DNA of 39,101 nt. Origin: Welwitschia mirabilis (taxonomy: Eukaryota; Gnetophyta; Gnetopsida; Welwitschiales). Made by a program: the position numbers and the translations under genes. Shown piece after piece: positions 24,260-35,198 of this stretch. Each line of letters begins with the position of its first letter. Position 1 is the stretch's first letter. The stretch covers positions 270,808,553 through 270,847,653 of the forward strand of contig JBOZIK010000001.1 of the NCBI GenBank assembly GCA_051453625.1, in the 5' to 3' direction. The notes under the pieces are model-generated. The model saw only the letters and a list, made by a program, of their open reading frames with translations, was not told the origin of the DNA and ran no database searches.

Positions 24260-24685
24260 TTTTAGGTGCATTGTATTTTCTTTTCTATATTAACTTTATA
24301 TAGTTTTTATATTTTGTTCAATGTACCTGATAGTTTAGGTTGGTTTCAATCTAGTAATGTCATTTCTTGATTAATCTAGGTTATATAAGGTTTCCCTCTA
24401 TAAAAAGTTGATCTGGTAATCAAATGAAAGTTGTACTTAGTTAAACTTAAATTTCATTTGCATAAGTGTATTTGCATTATAATTTATTTCTACTTAAAGG
24501 ATACATAGTATTTCATTCTTGAAATCAATTATCTTTCTTCTCACCTATTCCTTCAATGAGAATATGACATTTAAATTACTTCTATCTAAATTACTATATT
24601 GTGTTGTGTAAAATCTATATTTATTTGTAAATGATATGATCTTCTTAAGAGCGTAGTATTTTCATAAATATACACTACAACATCT
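24260..24685 (+). mobile_element. LTR A, 3' part (truncated at left)
   Basis: About 425 bp align over their whole length with 27113-27546 (LTR B). Shared blocks include GTATTTTCTTTTCTA, TTCTTGATTAATATAGG (here CTAGG), AAATTTCATTTGCATAAGTG, CTTCAATGAGAATATGACAT and TTATTTGTAAATGAT. The left edge coincides exactly with the end of the 2.6-kb LTR-like block, so the upstream part of this LTR, including any promoter, is missing. It is followed directly by a primer-binding site. Confidence 0.75.
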
Positions 24686-24703
24686 TGACACCATTACTAG
24701 TTA
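24686..24703 (+). promoter_or_regulatory. Decayed tRNA-Asp primer-binding site after LTR A
   Basis: TGACACCATTACTAGTTA sits exactly after LTR A. The intact plant tRNA-Asp primer site is TGGCGCCGTTGCCGGGGA, the complement of the tRNA 3' end. Eleven of 18 positions match, and five of the seven differences are C>T or G>A. Equivalent positions after LTRs B and C carry better matches, which supports the call. Confidence 0.65.
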
Positions 24704-24724
24704 GAGCCATAGGTTGATTAGAGG

Positions 24725-25665
24725 CTCATTAATTTATAGCTCTAATGGATTTTAGATGTGCATGAGGTTTATTATGTTTTAGAGACTAGGGATTTTTATG
24801 ATATCATGCACATTGAGTAATATCCTAATTCTCGTGAACACATAGTAGACATGATTATAACTACGATTTGGGACCACAAAATAGTAGTCTTTTCAAACCA
24901 CATTATGGTAATAATAAATATTTATGATATTGAAAGCATCCATATATATTCTACTAGTGGGATAGAGGAGTGTCATGCATACAATTTAGAATTAGATATT
25001 TCAGTAGATTTAACTCTAAATAGACGAGGTGTTTTAGTGACACAGTTAACCCCTGCCTATCGCATTTTGCATAGAGGGCTAATTCACAACATTAGCCTAT
25101 CGTTTAATGATATTCACAACATTGTGATTCATTTATAGATTTTAGCAGCATTCAAGTAGGGTAAGAAAATGAACTTTCTCACATTTATATGGAGAAGACT
25201 TAGATCCATGTGGAAGCATGACAGTTATAGACCTTGAGATATCCATACCTCCTTTCAACCATGTTTAGACGATTTAGGATATTAGAGTCCATGGACAAGT
25301 AATGACTCATGTACATCTAGACTTTTACTCATTATTTACAAGACATGGCTATACAAGTATCAGCAGAGGAAGGGAGACCTCAAGTTTAGAGACCTATGGT
25401 TGGCATTTCATTAGAGCAAATCTAGGTCCTCTTGGTGGAGATCACTAAGATCATCAAAGGTTTCATTGATACAGTTATCTCAATACTTGATTAGAGGATA
25501 TAGATGATTGAGAGGAGAGTGAAGTACTTTAAGAAGTAGATAGTGGATGTACATCAGTACATTATATCTATTAAGTAGAGTGTGACAGTTGACCTCCCAA
25601 AGGTAGTTCATGTATAAGAAGACAATACAATATGTTCTATCTCAACATCATTAAACCTTTATTTT
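24725..25665 (+). pseudogene. Decayed plant transposon-protein-like ORF directly behind the LTR A primer site
   Basis: From about 24755 a single frame reads EVYYVLETRDFYDIMHIE, then a stop, then an open 95-codon stretch (24851-25138). That stretch includes IYSTSGIEECHAYNLELDIS and QLTPAYRILHRGLIHNI. The same strand continues past stops with WILAAFK- and IWRRL-like pieces. It then gives an amphipathic segment (VEITKIIKGFIDTVISIL, about 25435-25490) and IERRVKYFKK..VDVHQYI (about 25500-25565). The order of a DFY start, an I-Y/LPS-G block, an 'LTPAYRILH' block and a coiled coil resembles the plant transposon-protein family also inferred at 10.4-12.9 kb. It lies where gag normally sits, about 30-70 bp after the primer site. 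Role is unknown; it is not translatable as one protein. Confidence 0.5.
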
Positions 25666-26055
25666 TCTATTAACCCTAAACTTCATTCATCTTCTCGTTT
25701 TACACCTTATCCTACTACTTATTTTAAGCTCATCATGAGATGATAAGGGAATTGATTCATTTATGTCATAATTTATACTTCTCCTCCATATATGTTATAT
25801 TAAAAACTCATGTTATATATATGCACATCTTATTTTGAGTATCAGCATGATGTACATTTTTGGATTTCATACATATCTTTCTTTTCAAATTTCATTTTTA
25901 CATTTCATTATGAGGATTGTTTGTATTACCTATGATCATTTTCTTTATCTATTGTACATTTTAGTAGGGGACTACTAATTATCAGTGTATTTAATGATTA
26001 TCTATCTAAAACTTTTTATCACAAGTTTTTATTTTTTAAGAACTTTTTTTTAGCC

Positions 26056-26672
26056 TATCATCTTTCATATTATCTAGATGATAACCCAAATGATGGTATG
26101 ACTAGTGCATTACACAAGTAAAACATTTAGTTTTCTATTTTTGATAATTTTCCTTGCATGTATGAGATTTTTAAAATTCTTTTTGAGATTATGTTTCAAT
26201 ACCTTAGTTGTTTTTATTGATAGTCAAGTTGGTTTATGATCATGATTATTTACTTTGTTTTGTTAAAGGAAACGACGAGGCTAAGTAGAGGGCTATGTTA
26301 TACTACCAACTTGTATGTATTTAATAAGGTATTTTAAGTAGTTTTATAAGACATTAGAAAACTTTATGCTGAATTTTAATGATAATGAAGAGCTAATACA
26401 AATGGTATAAAAACATGAAATCTTCATTACCTTTTTTTAGGTAATTTATAATGTTTTCTATTTGAAGTAAAATTCATAAACACAATAAGATTAATGCAAT
26501 ACATGAATAACTGTACCAAAGCTTATTATCCACCTTATAATCCAAACAACTATACAGATGATAAAACAATTAAGTAAAGAAGGACACTGACTAGAATCAA
26601 TCTGGTAGCTGATTGGAATTTTTATAGGTGGCATTATCTCTTGTATCATCTAGATGACCAGTAGGATGATAC
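26056..26672. repeat. Palindromic 42-bp motif, three copies upstream of LTR B
   Basis: Copies lie at 26056-26100, 26525-26563 and 26630-26672. Each has TCATC or TCCACC arms, a centre such as ATCTAGATGA or CCAAACAACT, and a closing ATGATG or GGATGATA arm. The last two are about 105 bp apart. The TCATCTAGATGACCAGTAGG copy is the cleanest: its centre TCATCTAGATGA is a perfect 12-bp palindrome. Confidence 0.65.
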
Positions 26673-27546
26673 TTGAAATAATGCTTTATCAAACTTCACT
26701 GAAATTTGCCCAATTATCTCTCATTTTCTTATGTAGGTATTAAAATTATAATTGTACCTATTATTCTTGTCTATTTATAACTCTATTTTACTAATAAATA
26801 TCAACTCTATTCTCAACTTCTACTTGTCTTTGTTTAGACTAAAAATTCTTGTGATAGAAGATCGAAGGACCAGAGATCCCTCCATTATTGTTGCAAGGAG
26901 ACGTCTTCCTTGGTGTGGGTTGTGCATGCTTCATTAAGGTGCTACTATTTTATAACACAGATGTTGGTTTAAATCTAATTTAAAACTTTTTTCTTCTTTT
27001 ATATCTTTATTTTGTACATGTCCCTTATGTTTTATGTTACTTCTAATTCCATGGCAACTTCTTTAGTGATATATATCATGAGGGTAAATTTTGTTAAAGT
27101 TGAACATTATCAATTTAGGTGTATTGTATTTTCTTTTCTAAATTAACTTTGCATAGTCTTCATATTTTGTATGATGTACCTTTAGATTTGTCTCAATCTG
27201 GTAACAATATTTCTTGATTAATATAGGTTATACAAGACTGATCTTTATGACAGGTTGATCTAGTAATCCAACGAAAGTTACACTTAGCTAAACTTGCATT
27301 TCCTTTGCATAAGTGTATTTTCATTGTTATTTTTACATTATTATTTATTTCTACTTAAAAGATATGTAGTGTTTCATTCTTGAAATTAATTCTCTTTCTT
27401 TTTGCCTATGCCTTCAATGAGAATATGACATTTGGGTTACTCCCATCTATATTAGTTTATTGTGTTATGTAAAATCTATATTTATTTATGAATGATAAGA
27501 TATTCTTAAGAGCATAATCTTTACATAAATACACACCATAAAATCT
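26673..27546 (+). mobile_element. LTR B (left end uncertain)
   Basis: The 3' part (27113-27546) matches LTR A. The stretch from about 26990 to 27546 also matches LTR C (34390-34768): TGTCCCTTATGTTTTATGTT, then ATATATCATGAGGGTAAATT-TGTTAAAG-TGAA, ACTCCCATCTATAT-AGT and GTTATGTAAAAT-TAT. Weaker similarity upstream (a CAGAGAT block near 26870 against 34210) suggests that the LTR starts before 26.75 kb. A TAAATA tract near 26795 is a possible TATA element. The 61-codon ORF at 26752-26937 lies in the LTR and is not taken as a gene. The LTR ends at the primer site. Confidence 0.75.
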
Positions 27547-27564
27547 TAGTGCCATTGCCAGAGA
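27547..27564 (+). promoter_or_regulatory. Decayed tRNA-Asp primer-binding site after LTR B
   Basis: TAGTGCCATTGCCAGAGA against the intact TGGCGCCGTTGCCGGGGA: 13 of 18 positions match, and all five differences are C>T or G>A. This is the best preserved of the three primer sites and identifies the element group (tRNA-Asp primed, as in Athila-type gypsy elements). Confidence 0.85.
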
Positions 27565-27714
27565 AGGGTTCTTAGAGTTTAAGGATTACTATTTCTTAAG
27601 TAATTTTTTAGATTTCAATTCAGATGTTTGCGTATAGTAGCACTGTATTTTTATAGTAGCAGCATAGGTTTTTCTTTTTTTAATTTTCATTTTGTGTTCT
27701 AAAATCAATATCCT

Positions 27715-27966
27715 ATCATTCACCTGATTGTCCAAACAACACATGGTGATGATGGCCTATGTTTCTTGAGTTTTTATCTTTCTTAAAAATTAGGGCTTTT
27801 CCTATTGTCCCCTTTATTGTTTATATGACTCTAATAGATGATAGCCTATTTTTATTGTTTTTAGTATCTGTTATTTGGTGATTCTATTTTTCTACATTTT
27901 TCATTTTATTTCTTTTTTTTTATTCTATCATCTAGACTATCATTTGAATAAACACAAAGATGACAT
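27715..27966. repeat. Palindromic 42-bp motif, three copies between primer site B and gag
   Basis: Copies lie at 27715-27755, 27805-27845 and 27927-27966, spaced 90 and 122 bp. They share a leading TCATTC/TGTCCC/TCATC arm, a centre such as GATTGTCCAAACAACA or TCTAGACTATCA, and a closing GATGA arm. The DNA between copies is T-rich and also similar between units. Confidence 0.65.
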
Positions 27967-28095
27967 GCACTAAAATATAAAATTAGGTATGCTAGGACAT
28001 AGTAAATTCTGGTAAGAAAAAAATATTAGAGAAAGTAGCTATTCATTAAAGAAAACATCTAAGAAGTTTTGATTGACTATGAACTTAATCCAAGT

Positions 28096-29540
28096 ATGCA
28101 AACCATAGATATGCAAAATATTTCAAAAATTCAATAAGAAGAAATGTCTACATTTATTATTTTAGAGTCTGACTTTGCAAAAGAAAATTTTTCAAAAGAT
28201 AGTTTAAAAGATAATTCAGAAGAAAATCACTTTATCAATATGTCAAGTTTGTTTCAAGAACAAAGTAGGTTATTTTATCTAATCTACTTATTGTTATTGG
28301 AACCGCTATGACTACACCTGTAAATCCTAATGCTAATGTCATCCTTAGAGAGATTATAGTAAATAAAAAATATAAAATCAAAACCCCTTTTAATTTACCT
28401 TCTAGTGACGATGTCAAACTAAGAAATTTTAATGCTTACCCCATTTTTAATGGATAAAATGATGAAGATCTTTTACAACATATTGCGAACATCAAATAGT
28501 TAGTATTTACTTCCAAAAATGAAAAAAATGAATTAGTTATCATACTTATATGGTAATTTTTTCCATCACTTTAAAAGAAAAAGTTAAACTATGATTAAGA
28601 AGTAATTCACATAAAAGTCTAAAAACATGGAATCAAGTTTAAAAAGCATCTATAAAGAGATTTATGAGTGAAACAACTATTAAAAAAAAAAGAAGTAACT
28701 AACTTCCAATAATAACCTCCTAAAGATAATACCTTCACCTATTAGTGATTTTTTATTACCTTACATTATAATCCTATAAATGCTTTTTCTCAATAAGAAT
28801 TAGTAGATTATTTTTATAGTGAACTTAATATCCAAATAAAGAAACTTGTTGAGTTTTTATTTGGAGCAAATTTAATGAATCTTAGATTAGGAAATGCATA
28901 GAGAGTATTGGAAGAGTTAGTAGAAGTAAGTCAAGCTTGACCTAAACCCTTGCCTAAAGAAAATCATACAGTAGGCAAAATCATAAAAGATCTTAAAGAG
29001 GCTAAGCAAGAGAAGGAGAAAGTAAAAAAAAAAAAGAAAGAACCAATGAATGTCATTAAGCATTTCACTACAACATTAGAGAAATATAAAAAAATAATCT
29101 TAAATGCTAAGGTAATAATAAAATAGAGTGTGGTTGTAGTTTCAATTTGTAATTTATGCGAAGATAACTATCATGTGAGAAAAGATTATCGTTTACTACT
29201 AACCTATAAAGAAAAGATTTATGAAGAGGTGCGTGCTTTTAATCAAAGGTTTTTAAATTTTAGGAATCAAAATCAAAACTGAAACCAAAATTAGAACCAA
29301 AATCAAAACAATTTTTAACTTAGGATGAATGGACAATGAAATTTTTAATCCTTCGAGAGCAAACTTAAAAACTTTTAAGTAAATCATCCTAATTTCCAAC
29401 CATTCAAAAATAGTTTTAAGAATGTAAATTTCTAATCAAATAATTCTAATAATCATGCAAGCATATCAAACTTACAAAATCAAAATGATCCACTTAGGAA
29501 TTCCATTAATGAGTTAAAAAATATCAAGAGAAAATAAATT
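28096..29540 (+). pseudogene. Ty3/gypsy gag remnant of element B
   Basis: Decayed capsid/nucleocapsid gene. A start at 28096 (ATG) opens a short N-terminal stretch. A second ATG at 28308, in another frame, begins MTTPVNPNANVILREI and leads into LRNFNAYPIFNG and DEDLLQHI. These match the gypsy gag F-..-G-..-DE-..-HL block. AFSQ-stop-ELVDYFYSELNIQI (about 28780-28840) and FGANLMNLRLGNA (about 28860-28900) match the Athila/Tat gag C-terminal part. CNLCEDNYHVRKDY near 29148-29190 is a CCHC zinc knuckle whose last Cys is now Tyr. An Asn/Gln-rich tail with several TGA or TAG at Gln positions follows. A tandem motif array and primer site B lie upstream. Confidence 0.82.
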
Positions 29541-29546
29541 CCAACA

Positions 29547-31029
29547 TTGAAAATCTTGTTAATCTTCTATAGCAAACTATGCTTACTAATAAAAAACCAC
29601 AAGGGTCACTTGCAACAAAACATTTTACCAAACTCTAATGAAGTTAAGAAAGATTTTAAGATTATGACAAGAAGTGAAAATGATATAATACCTCCTATCC
29701 AAGTGTCTTCAATATCTCAAAATGATGAGAATGATAAAGAAGATAAATATATTAAAATTTTAGAAAATCATTCTTTCCCTTCTCCTTTAAATAACAAAAA
29801 TAAAAATTCTTCTCCAGAAAAAGGTAAGAAATATACTACCCTTTGGCTTGATAGACTAAATACTAATCCTATATTTGATAAACATATTAAAGCCTTAATG
29901 CAAAATGTGAGCATAAATTTACCATCTTGGAAACTTTTGTAAGAGAATCATAAATATTCTAAGTTATGGAAAGATCTAATTAGAAGGAAACAAAAACAAA
30001 CTATACCTACTAAAGTCTTCCTAGCCTAATCCATAACTAACTTAGTCTTATAAAAATGTTCAAAGTTTAAGAATCTATGGGCAATAACTGTTAGTATTAC
30101 TTTTAAAGGTAACAAAAGCATAAAGAAAGCCTTGATTGATATAGAATAAAGTTTTAATATTATGCCTTTACACATTTATCAATGATTTGAGTTAGAAAGT
30201 AGAATTGAACCTACAAGGATTATCTTAGAACTAGTAGATACATTAGTAAAAAAATTCTTTAGGCATGATTAAAGGCTTAGTTATTCAAATTGAAGAATTA
30301 TTCTATCCTATAGATATGGTTGTGATTAGGCATAATAATGGTTATCCATTACTTCTAGGTAGATATTTTTACGCAATAACATACTATATTATTGATATCA
30401 GAACTAGAATAATGGAATGTTATTTAAAGAATAAGAAGTTTACTATAAGAGTATTTAATACTACTAAAAAAGATTTAGGTGATGAATTGAGTGTTATAGA
30501 AGGGATTAAACCTAAATCGTCCACTTAAAGAAAGATGGTCAATGCTTTATGAACCAACTTTGTTTGATGATGCACTTGAAGCAGACAACTTGAAAGCTTT
30601 TGATGATGATCAACTTGATTTTAAGAATTTAGCAATTGATCATGAGAGAAGAAAAACTAAAATTATCAACTATGCAAAAGTCCAAGATCTGAACAAAATT
30701 GATATTTCTTATTTTGAGGATGTTCATCCACTACTGATATCTAGATAACGGTTTAAGATGATAGTTAATTTTGATGAAAATTTAATAAAAAATTTAAATT
30801 TAAATTTAAATATGAAACCTTTACCTAGTAAACTAAAATATATCTTTCTGTAATGATCAGAATAGACCTTCGATAATAAAGAAGAATATTTTCCCTCAAT
30901 AAGAATCAATTTTAATCTCACTTTTGAAATCTAAAGCTAATGTGTTTGCTTGATCCCATAAAGATTTAATAGCCAATTCTTACCTTTATTATTTAACATA
31001 AAATCTACCTTGAGGATAATGTAAAACTG
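29547..31029 (+). pseudogene. Gag-protease linker, aspartic protease and protease-RT linker of element B
   Basis: An open 131-codon stretch (29547-29942) holds KKDFKIMTRSEND (Athila-like K-x-x-x-x-T-R-S-G) and the linker end LDRLNTNPIFDKHIKAL ... INLPSW. Protease is at about 30130-30530: ALIDIE-stop-SFNIMPLHIY corresponds to ALIDTGASFNIMP, so DTG is lost. After a frame change an open 87-codon ORF (30265-30528) carries GLVIQIEELFYPIDMVVI and YPLLLGRYFYA, matching the family's P-LLGRPFLAT end. The 68-codon ORF at 30542-30748 (ALEADNLKAFDDDQLDFKNL) is the linker to reverse transcriptase. Neighbours gag and RT follow the same order as in live elements. Confidence 0.82.
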
Positions 31030-31951
31030 ATTAGGCAACACCAACATAGACTAAATCTTGCCTTAAACAACTTGTTAAAGATGACATCATTAAGTTAATA
31101 GATGATAGAATCATTTATGATATAGCTAATAGTGAACCAATTAGCCCTTTGACAGTAGTACCTAAAAAAGATGGGAAATGGAGGATATGTATTGATTTTA
31201 GAAAATTAAATGAAGTAACCAAAAAATACCATTGTTCTTTATCTTTTCTTGATTAGATACTTGATAGAATCCAAGGACATATTTTTTATTATTTTATTAA
31301 TGGACATAGTGGTTATAATCAGGTTTGTATTGCTATTAAGAATTATGCTAAAGCTACTTTTACTTTATCTTTTAGAATTTCGCTTTTAGATGTATGTTTT
31401 TTATACTTTGTAATGCTTCTAGTACTTTTCAACATACAATGTTGTATATTTTTCCTAATATGTTAGAGGATTAAATAGAATTTTTTATGGATGGCTTCTC
31501 AATCTATGATGAAAGATTTAAGCAAATCTTAGAAAGGTTAGAGAAAGTCCTTAATAGATGCATTACCAGTGGACTACATTTGAGTTGGAAGAAAATTTTC
31601 TTTTTAGTTGATAGGGGAATTGTCTTAGGTCATCATATTTTTAATGAAGGAATTAGGATTAACCCTTAAAAAGTTAGTACCATTAACAACCTAACTCCTC
31701 AAACTAATGTAAAACAAGTTAGATCCTTTCTTAGTCATTGTGGTTTTTATCATCAGTTTATTCAAGGTTATATAAAAATTTGTAAACCCCTTTACTCATT
31801 GCTTGAAAAAGAAGCTAAATTTAATTGAAATAAATCTTGTCAACTTGCTTTTGATACACTTAAAAATAAAATCTCTTCCACTCCTATTGTAATAGGACCC
31901 AATTGGAATAAAGACTTTGAGTTAATGTGTGATGCTACTAATATTGTTGTG
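31030..31951 (+). pseudogene. Ty3/gypsy reverse transcriptase remnant of element B, cut by gap
   Basis: Strong gypsy RT match in order: IKLIDDRIIYDIANSEPISP, VVPKKDGKWRICIDFRKLNE (about 31155-31215), IQGHIFYYFINGHSGYNQV, then the catalytic block EFFMDGFSIY (31480-31510), where the second Asp of FMDDFS is Gly. These are followed by the open 60-codon stretch 31487-31669 (RCITSGLHLSWKK, GIVLGHHIFNEGIRINP), the thumb (VRSFLSHCGFYHQFIQGY) and the RNase H start FELMCDATNIVV. At 31951 the sequence meets a 100-N gap, with a minus-strand LTR piece beyond it, so the rest of RNase H and integrase of element B are missing. This family is distinct from the minus-strand element at 18-21 kb. Confidence 0.92.
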
Positions 31952-32051
31952 NNNNNNNNNNNNNNNNNNNNNNNNNNNNNNNNNNNNNNNNNNNNNNNNN
32001 NNNNNNNNNNNNNNNNNNNNNNNNNNNNNNNNNNNNNNNNNNNNNNNNNNN
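31952..32051. other. Assembly gap, 100 N
   Basis: A run of exactly 100 N, the usual placeholder for a gap of unknown size. It joins gypsy RNase H (+) to a minus-strand LTR piece, so the adjacency is not proven. Confidence 0.99.
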
Positions 32052-32324
32052 AAATAACAAGCCTCCATAATATGCATTTAATCAAGCATAATTTCTAAGA
32101 AGTGCATAAGTAAATAAAAGAAATCATTTCCACCACAAGGACATTTGAAAATTATATGTGAACATTTAATCAAAAGGTACTCATACTATAATTTAACAAA
32201 ATTAAATCTCAAGAACACAATATTTATAACAATTAGAGATTTCAAATAATCCAATATTTTATAAATATTTCATTAAATATGACCTTATAAATTTTGGAAT
32301 AAAAGTAAAAATTTGGATGTGACA
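32052..32324 (-). mobile_element. 5' part of a chromovirus-type 3' LTR (minus strand), second copy of 23861-24259
   Basis: Similar to 23861-24259 over most of its length. On the minus strand it begins TGTCACATCC at 32324, right after the pol end described next, which is the expected place of a 3' LTR. It is cut at the left by the 100-N gap, so its full length is unknown. Confidence 0.7.
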
Positions 32325-32450
32325 TTTCTCACCTTCTCAAGAAATTTCATTCTTGAAGCTTATTAAAAGATTAGATTTCCACTAATTAACATATTCTTTT
32401 GCTTCCCAAGTTGCTACTTCTATAGATTGATTGAATCGTATTAATCTTGA
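32325..32450 (-). pseudogene. C-terminal end of a chromovirus-like pol, with polypurine tract
   Basis: Read on the minus strand, SIEVATWEAKEYVN (about 32385-32430) resembles the chromodomain-type end 'VEEATWE-E-DM'. SFKNEIS (about 32345-32365) resembles the F-E-D-E-I-S end of Tekay/Del-type polyproteins. The next bases, GAGAAGGTGAGAA, form a purine tract immediately before the LTR start TGTCACATCC. This fits the 3' end of a Ty3/gypsy chromovirus inserted in antisense into element B. Upstream pol parts were not recognised to the right, so the remnant is short or very decayed. Confidence 0.5.
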
Positions 32451-33921
32451 AACATATTCTTCACAATAGTAAAAGTTACCTTTATAGATATATAAATCTT
32501 CACAATCTTCTTAAATATTAATTTTGTAATTTAAACCGTAATTGATATATTCATACACAGCATGGATCATGTAATCTTACTAAGCACTGCATAGTAGATA
32601 TATAAAGCCATATTCCTCCTTCTTCATTTTGACAATCTTACTATAAAGTGCATATTGGAAGTTCTTCTTAATTACCTTCGTATTAGGAGTAATTGGTATA
32701 GGCTAGCCTTTAGCTTCACACCATTATTCTTTAAGGTTTATTCTAAGTCATTGATATTATCAATCCAAAGATTCATAAAGACTTATCCTTACATTAAGTG
32801 AGATGTTCAATTACCTTCATTGCAATACTAAACCTCATGGCATATCAACTTTAAAACTTACAAAACCCTTTTGTTAATCATAACCTTCTGATCTTTTTCA
32901 TTTTCTATAGATATGATGATTAATTAATTAGAAAAAATGTTATGATTTAGCATATCTCTCATGGAAGGAATTTCTAAGAATAATAGTTGAACATGATTAC
33001 AGGTAAGTTGAACCATTTAATCTCATAAGCCAAAATATCTCAATGCTTTCCTTATGTTGACCAAGGTAAATGTGCTTAAATTATTAAGTCCAAAACTATA
33101 ACTCAATTATGATAGTACAACAATCTCTTACTCCAAATTGTGACACACACTTCTAAAGTTGTTATGTAGAAATTCCTCAAGCTTAAGTTTTAAATTATAG
33201 ATCTCTTTCACAATACACTCCTTTGTTATGCACTTCTTCTTTTAAAGCTTCCTTGACACTTTCCCATGTATAATCTAGTTGAATTTTCACTTCAATGATT
33301 TATATGACTAATATAGCATTTTAAAGTCTAATAAGTTAAGATTAAAAATTATGAAATAAAGTTATGCAAGCATAGATCAAATAGATATACAAGTTTTTTT
33401 TAATAAGATTAGTTGAGATAAAGCAATGTCTAGACATAAGGTTGAAGTGCATAATACATCTAAATAAGATCATAAACTTTATTTGTATAATAATAATATT
33501 GGCTGGTTAAGACTTATCATGAAGCTAAGGATTATAAGATGCATACCAATGGTAACTATAAACGAGGGTTCAATTAATATAATAATTTTTTAAGATAAAT
33601 GGTTATCTTAATATTTTATAACAATAGAATATAGGCTTAGTAAATAAACCAAAGACTTAATCCATTGATGCAATTAATGCCTCTTCACTTTTATCCACTA
33701 TTGTATTACCAATTTACATTTATTTGATGGGATTTTATGAGTTGTTTTGCAAGACTTTTATACAGGCTTAGGTGCAATTCTAANNNNNNNNNNNNNNNNN
33801 NNNNNNNNCCTAGAAAAGTATAGTTCTCATCCAAATTTGATGAATTAAAGGAACTTTCTGATAATTAGAGCTTTCATGACAAAAATGCTAAGTTTTTCCT
33901 CAAGAAAATCATTAAAGAAGA
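32451..33921. other. Decayed stretch with no firm gene; contains a 25-N gap
   Basis: Expected to hold upstream pol of the minus-strand chromovirus remnant, but no integrase or reverse transcriptase motif could be placed. A gap of 25 N lies at 33784-33808. The part at 33809-33920 is on the far side of the gap. It reads a short charged + strand stretch (KFDELKELSDN, FLKKIIKED) that might be the pol end of element B, but this is weak. Confidence 0.35.
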
Positions 33922-34060
33922 CTGTCATCCCCTTCCTCATCCACATAATAGACAGGACGACAACTACTAATGTGGACTACTAATTCATCACTTTCAAAGA
34001 TATTTTATAATTTTCTATCATCTCTCATGTCATCTGGATAACAACTCGAACAACACTGAT
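33922..34060. repeat. Palindromic 42-bp motif, two copies upstream of LTR C
   Basis: Copies lie at 33922-33965 and 34015-34060, 93 bp apart. The first reads TGTCATCCCC ... TCATCCACA ... GACAGGACGACA. The second reads ATCATCTC ... GTCATCTGGATAAC ... CAACACTGAT. They match the motif copies before LTR B and after primer sites B and C. Confidence 0.65.
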
Positions 34061-34768
34061 ATGTAACTATCATTGACAGATTCCCTCAACCGTTTCATCT
34101 ATTTCTGAGTCCTTGATAAGCATGTGTAACTGCACCTTCTATCTATCCTTTTTTGTTCTATTTTCGTATAAATACGACCCCCGGNNNNNNNNNNCTTCTT
34201 CTCATCTTCAATGCACCAGAGATTCTCATGATAAGAGAGTAAAGGATGGGAGATTTATCTTGAGTGTTGCAGAAATACAAGCACTTGGTGGAGGGTTGAG
34301 TATCTTCCATTGAGACCCAGTTGTTTTGTAACCTAGATATTATTACTTTTTAATATAGATCTTGGTTTTATTTTATGTTTGCATGTTATGTTTTATTATG
34401 TCCCTTATAGTCTAATGTTGCCCTTGATCTAGTAACAATTTCTTGCATGATATAGATTATTAAGGGTAGCCTTTGTTAAGGCTGAAAAGCAAGTAGAATT
34501 ATGGTTATTTACATTGCATGTTAGTTTAAATCGCATATTGCACTTTACATGGTAGTTTATTTTCTTGCATTATTATTTATTATTTTTGGTTCCTAAGTTA
34601 ATTTGTAGAGCAACCTAAGTCTCATACTCATAGACTTTAATAAGATATGACATTTTGTATCACTCCCATTAAATTAATATGATGTATTATGTAAAATATC
34701 TATTTTAATTATTAATAATAATGTCTCTTTGAACATAAAAGCTTGCATAAATACATACTACAATAAAT
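34061..34768 (+). mobile_element. LTR C with TATA box (left end uncertain)
   Basis: The 3' 380 bp match LTR B (see there), including TATGACATTTTGTATCACTC and ATGTATTATGTAAAATAT. TATAAATAC at 34167-34175, in a locally GC-richer setting (CGTATAAATACGACCCCCGG), is a good TATA box about 600 bp before the LTR end. Transcription would start near 34200, beside a 10-N gap (34185-34194). The start of the LTR lies upstream of the TATA box, so the motif copies at 33.9-34.06 kb may be in its U3 region. The 66-codon ORF at 34113-34313 spans the gap and is not believed. Confidence 0.75.
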
Positions 34769-34786
34769 TGGCATCATTACTTAGGA
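34769..34786 (+). promoter_or_regulatory. Decayed tRNA-Asp primer-binding site after LTR C
   Basis: TGGCATCATTACTTAGGA against the intact TGGCGCCGTTGCCGGGGA: 11 of 18 positions match and six of the seven differences are C>T or G>A. It lies at the same place relative to the LTR end as the other two sites. Confidence 0.75.
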
Positions 34787-34939
34787 AGCCTATCAAGGAG
34801 TACAAAGGTTTTCATCGTTTAGATAAGTATATCAACCTCTATCTGTGTAGTGTTGTATTTTATTAGGAGGTTTAGGTTTTCTGTGTGCTATGTTTCAGTT
34901 TTAGTTTATCAAATTTTTTTTTTTCTATTAAAAAGTGTG

Positions 34940-35198
34940 GTCATCCCCTTTGTTGTCCCTATGACAGTTAGGATAATAGTGTGTTATTTTTTTTTTTCAG
35001 TTTTTATTTTTGGATCTTAATTTTTTATGTAATAAATTAGTCTCTATCATCTCTTTTGATATCTAGATGACCAAGTGGATGATAGGCCTATTTTCTATGT
35101 ATTCTACTTTCTGTTTTAGTTTTGGTTCTGTTTCTATTTTTCTGTTTTCTATGTGCATCATCCCTTTTATCATCCATACAACAGATAGGATAATGGTC
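34940..35198. repeat. Palindromic 42-bp motif, three copies after primer site C
   Basis: Copies lie at 34940-34980, 35046-35086 and 35156-35198, with regular spacing of 106 and 110 bp. Typical arms are TCATCCC..TTTGTTGTCC and CTATGACAGTTAGGATAATA. The intervening DNA is T-rich with repeated TTTTCTATT / TTTCTGTTTT words, so the whole ~108-bp unit is tandemly repeated with the motif as its best kept part. Confidence 0.75.

Noticed and set aside
28235-28417. 60-codon minus-strand ORF
   Set aside because: Antisense of the element B gag start, which has family motifs.
30724-30921. 65-codon minus-strand ORF
   Set aside because: Lies opposite the protease-RT linker of element B and shows no motif.
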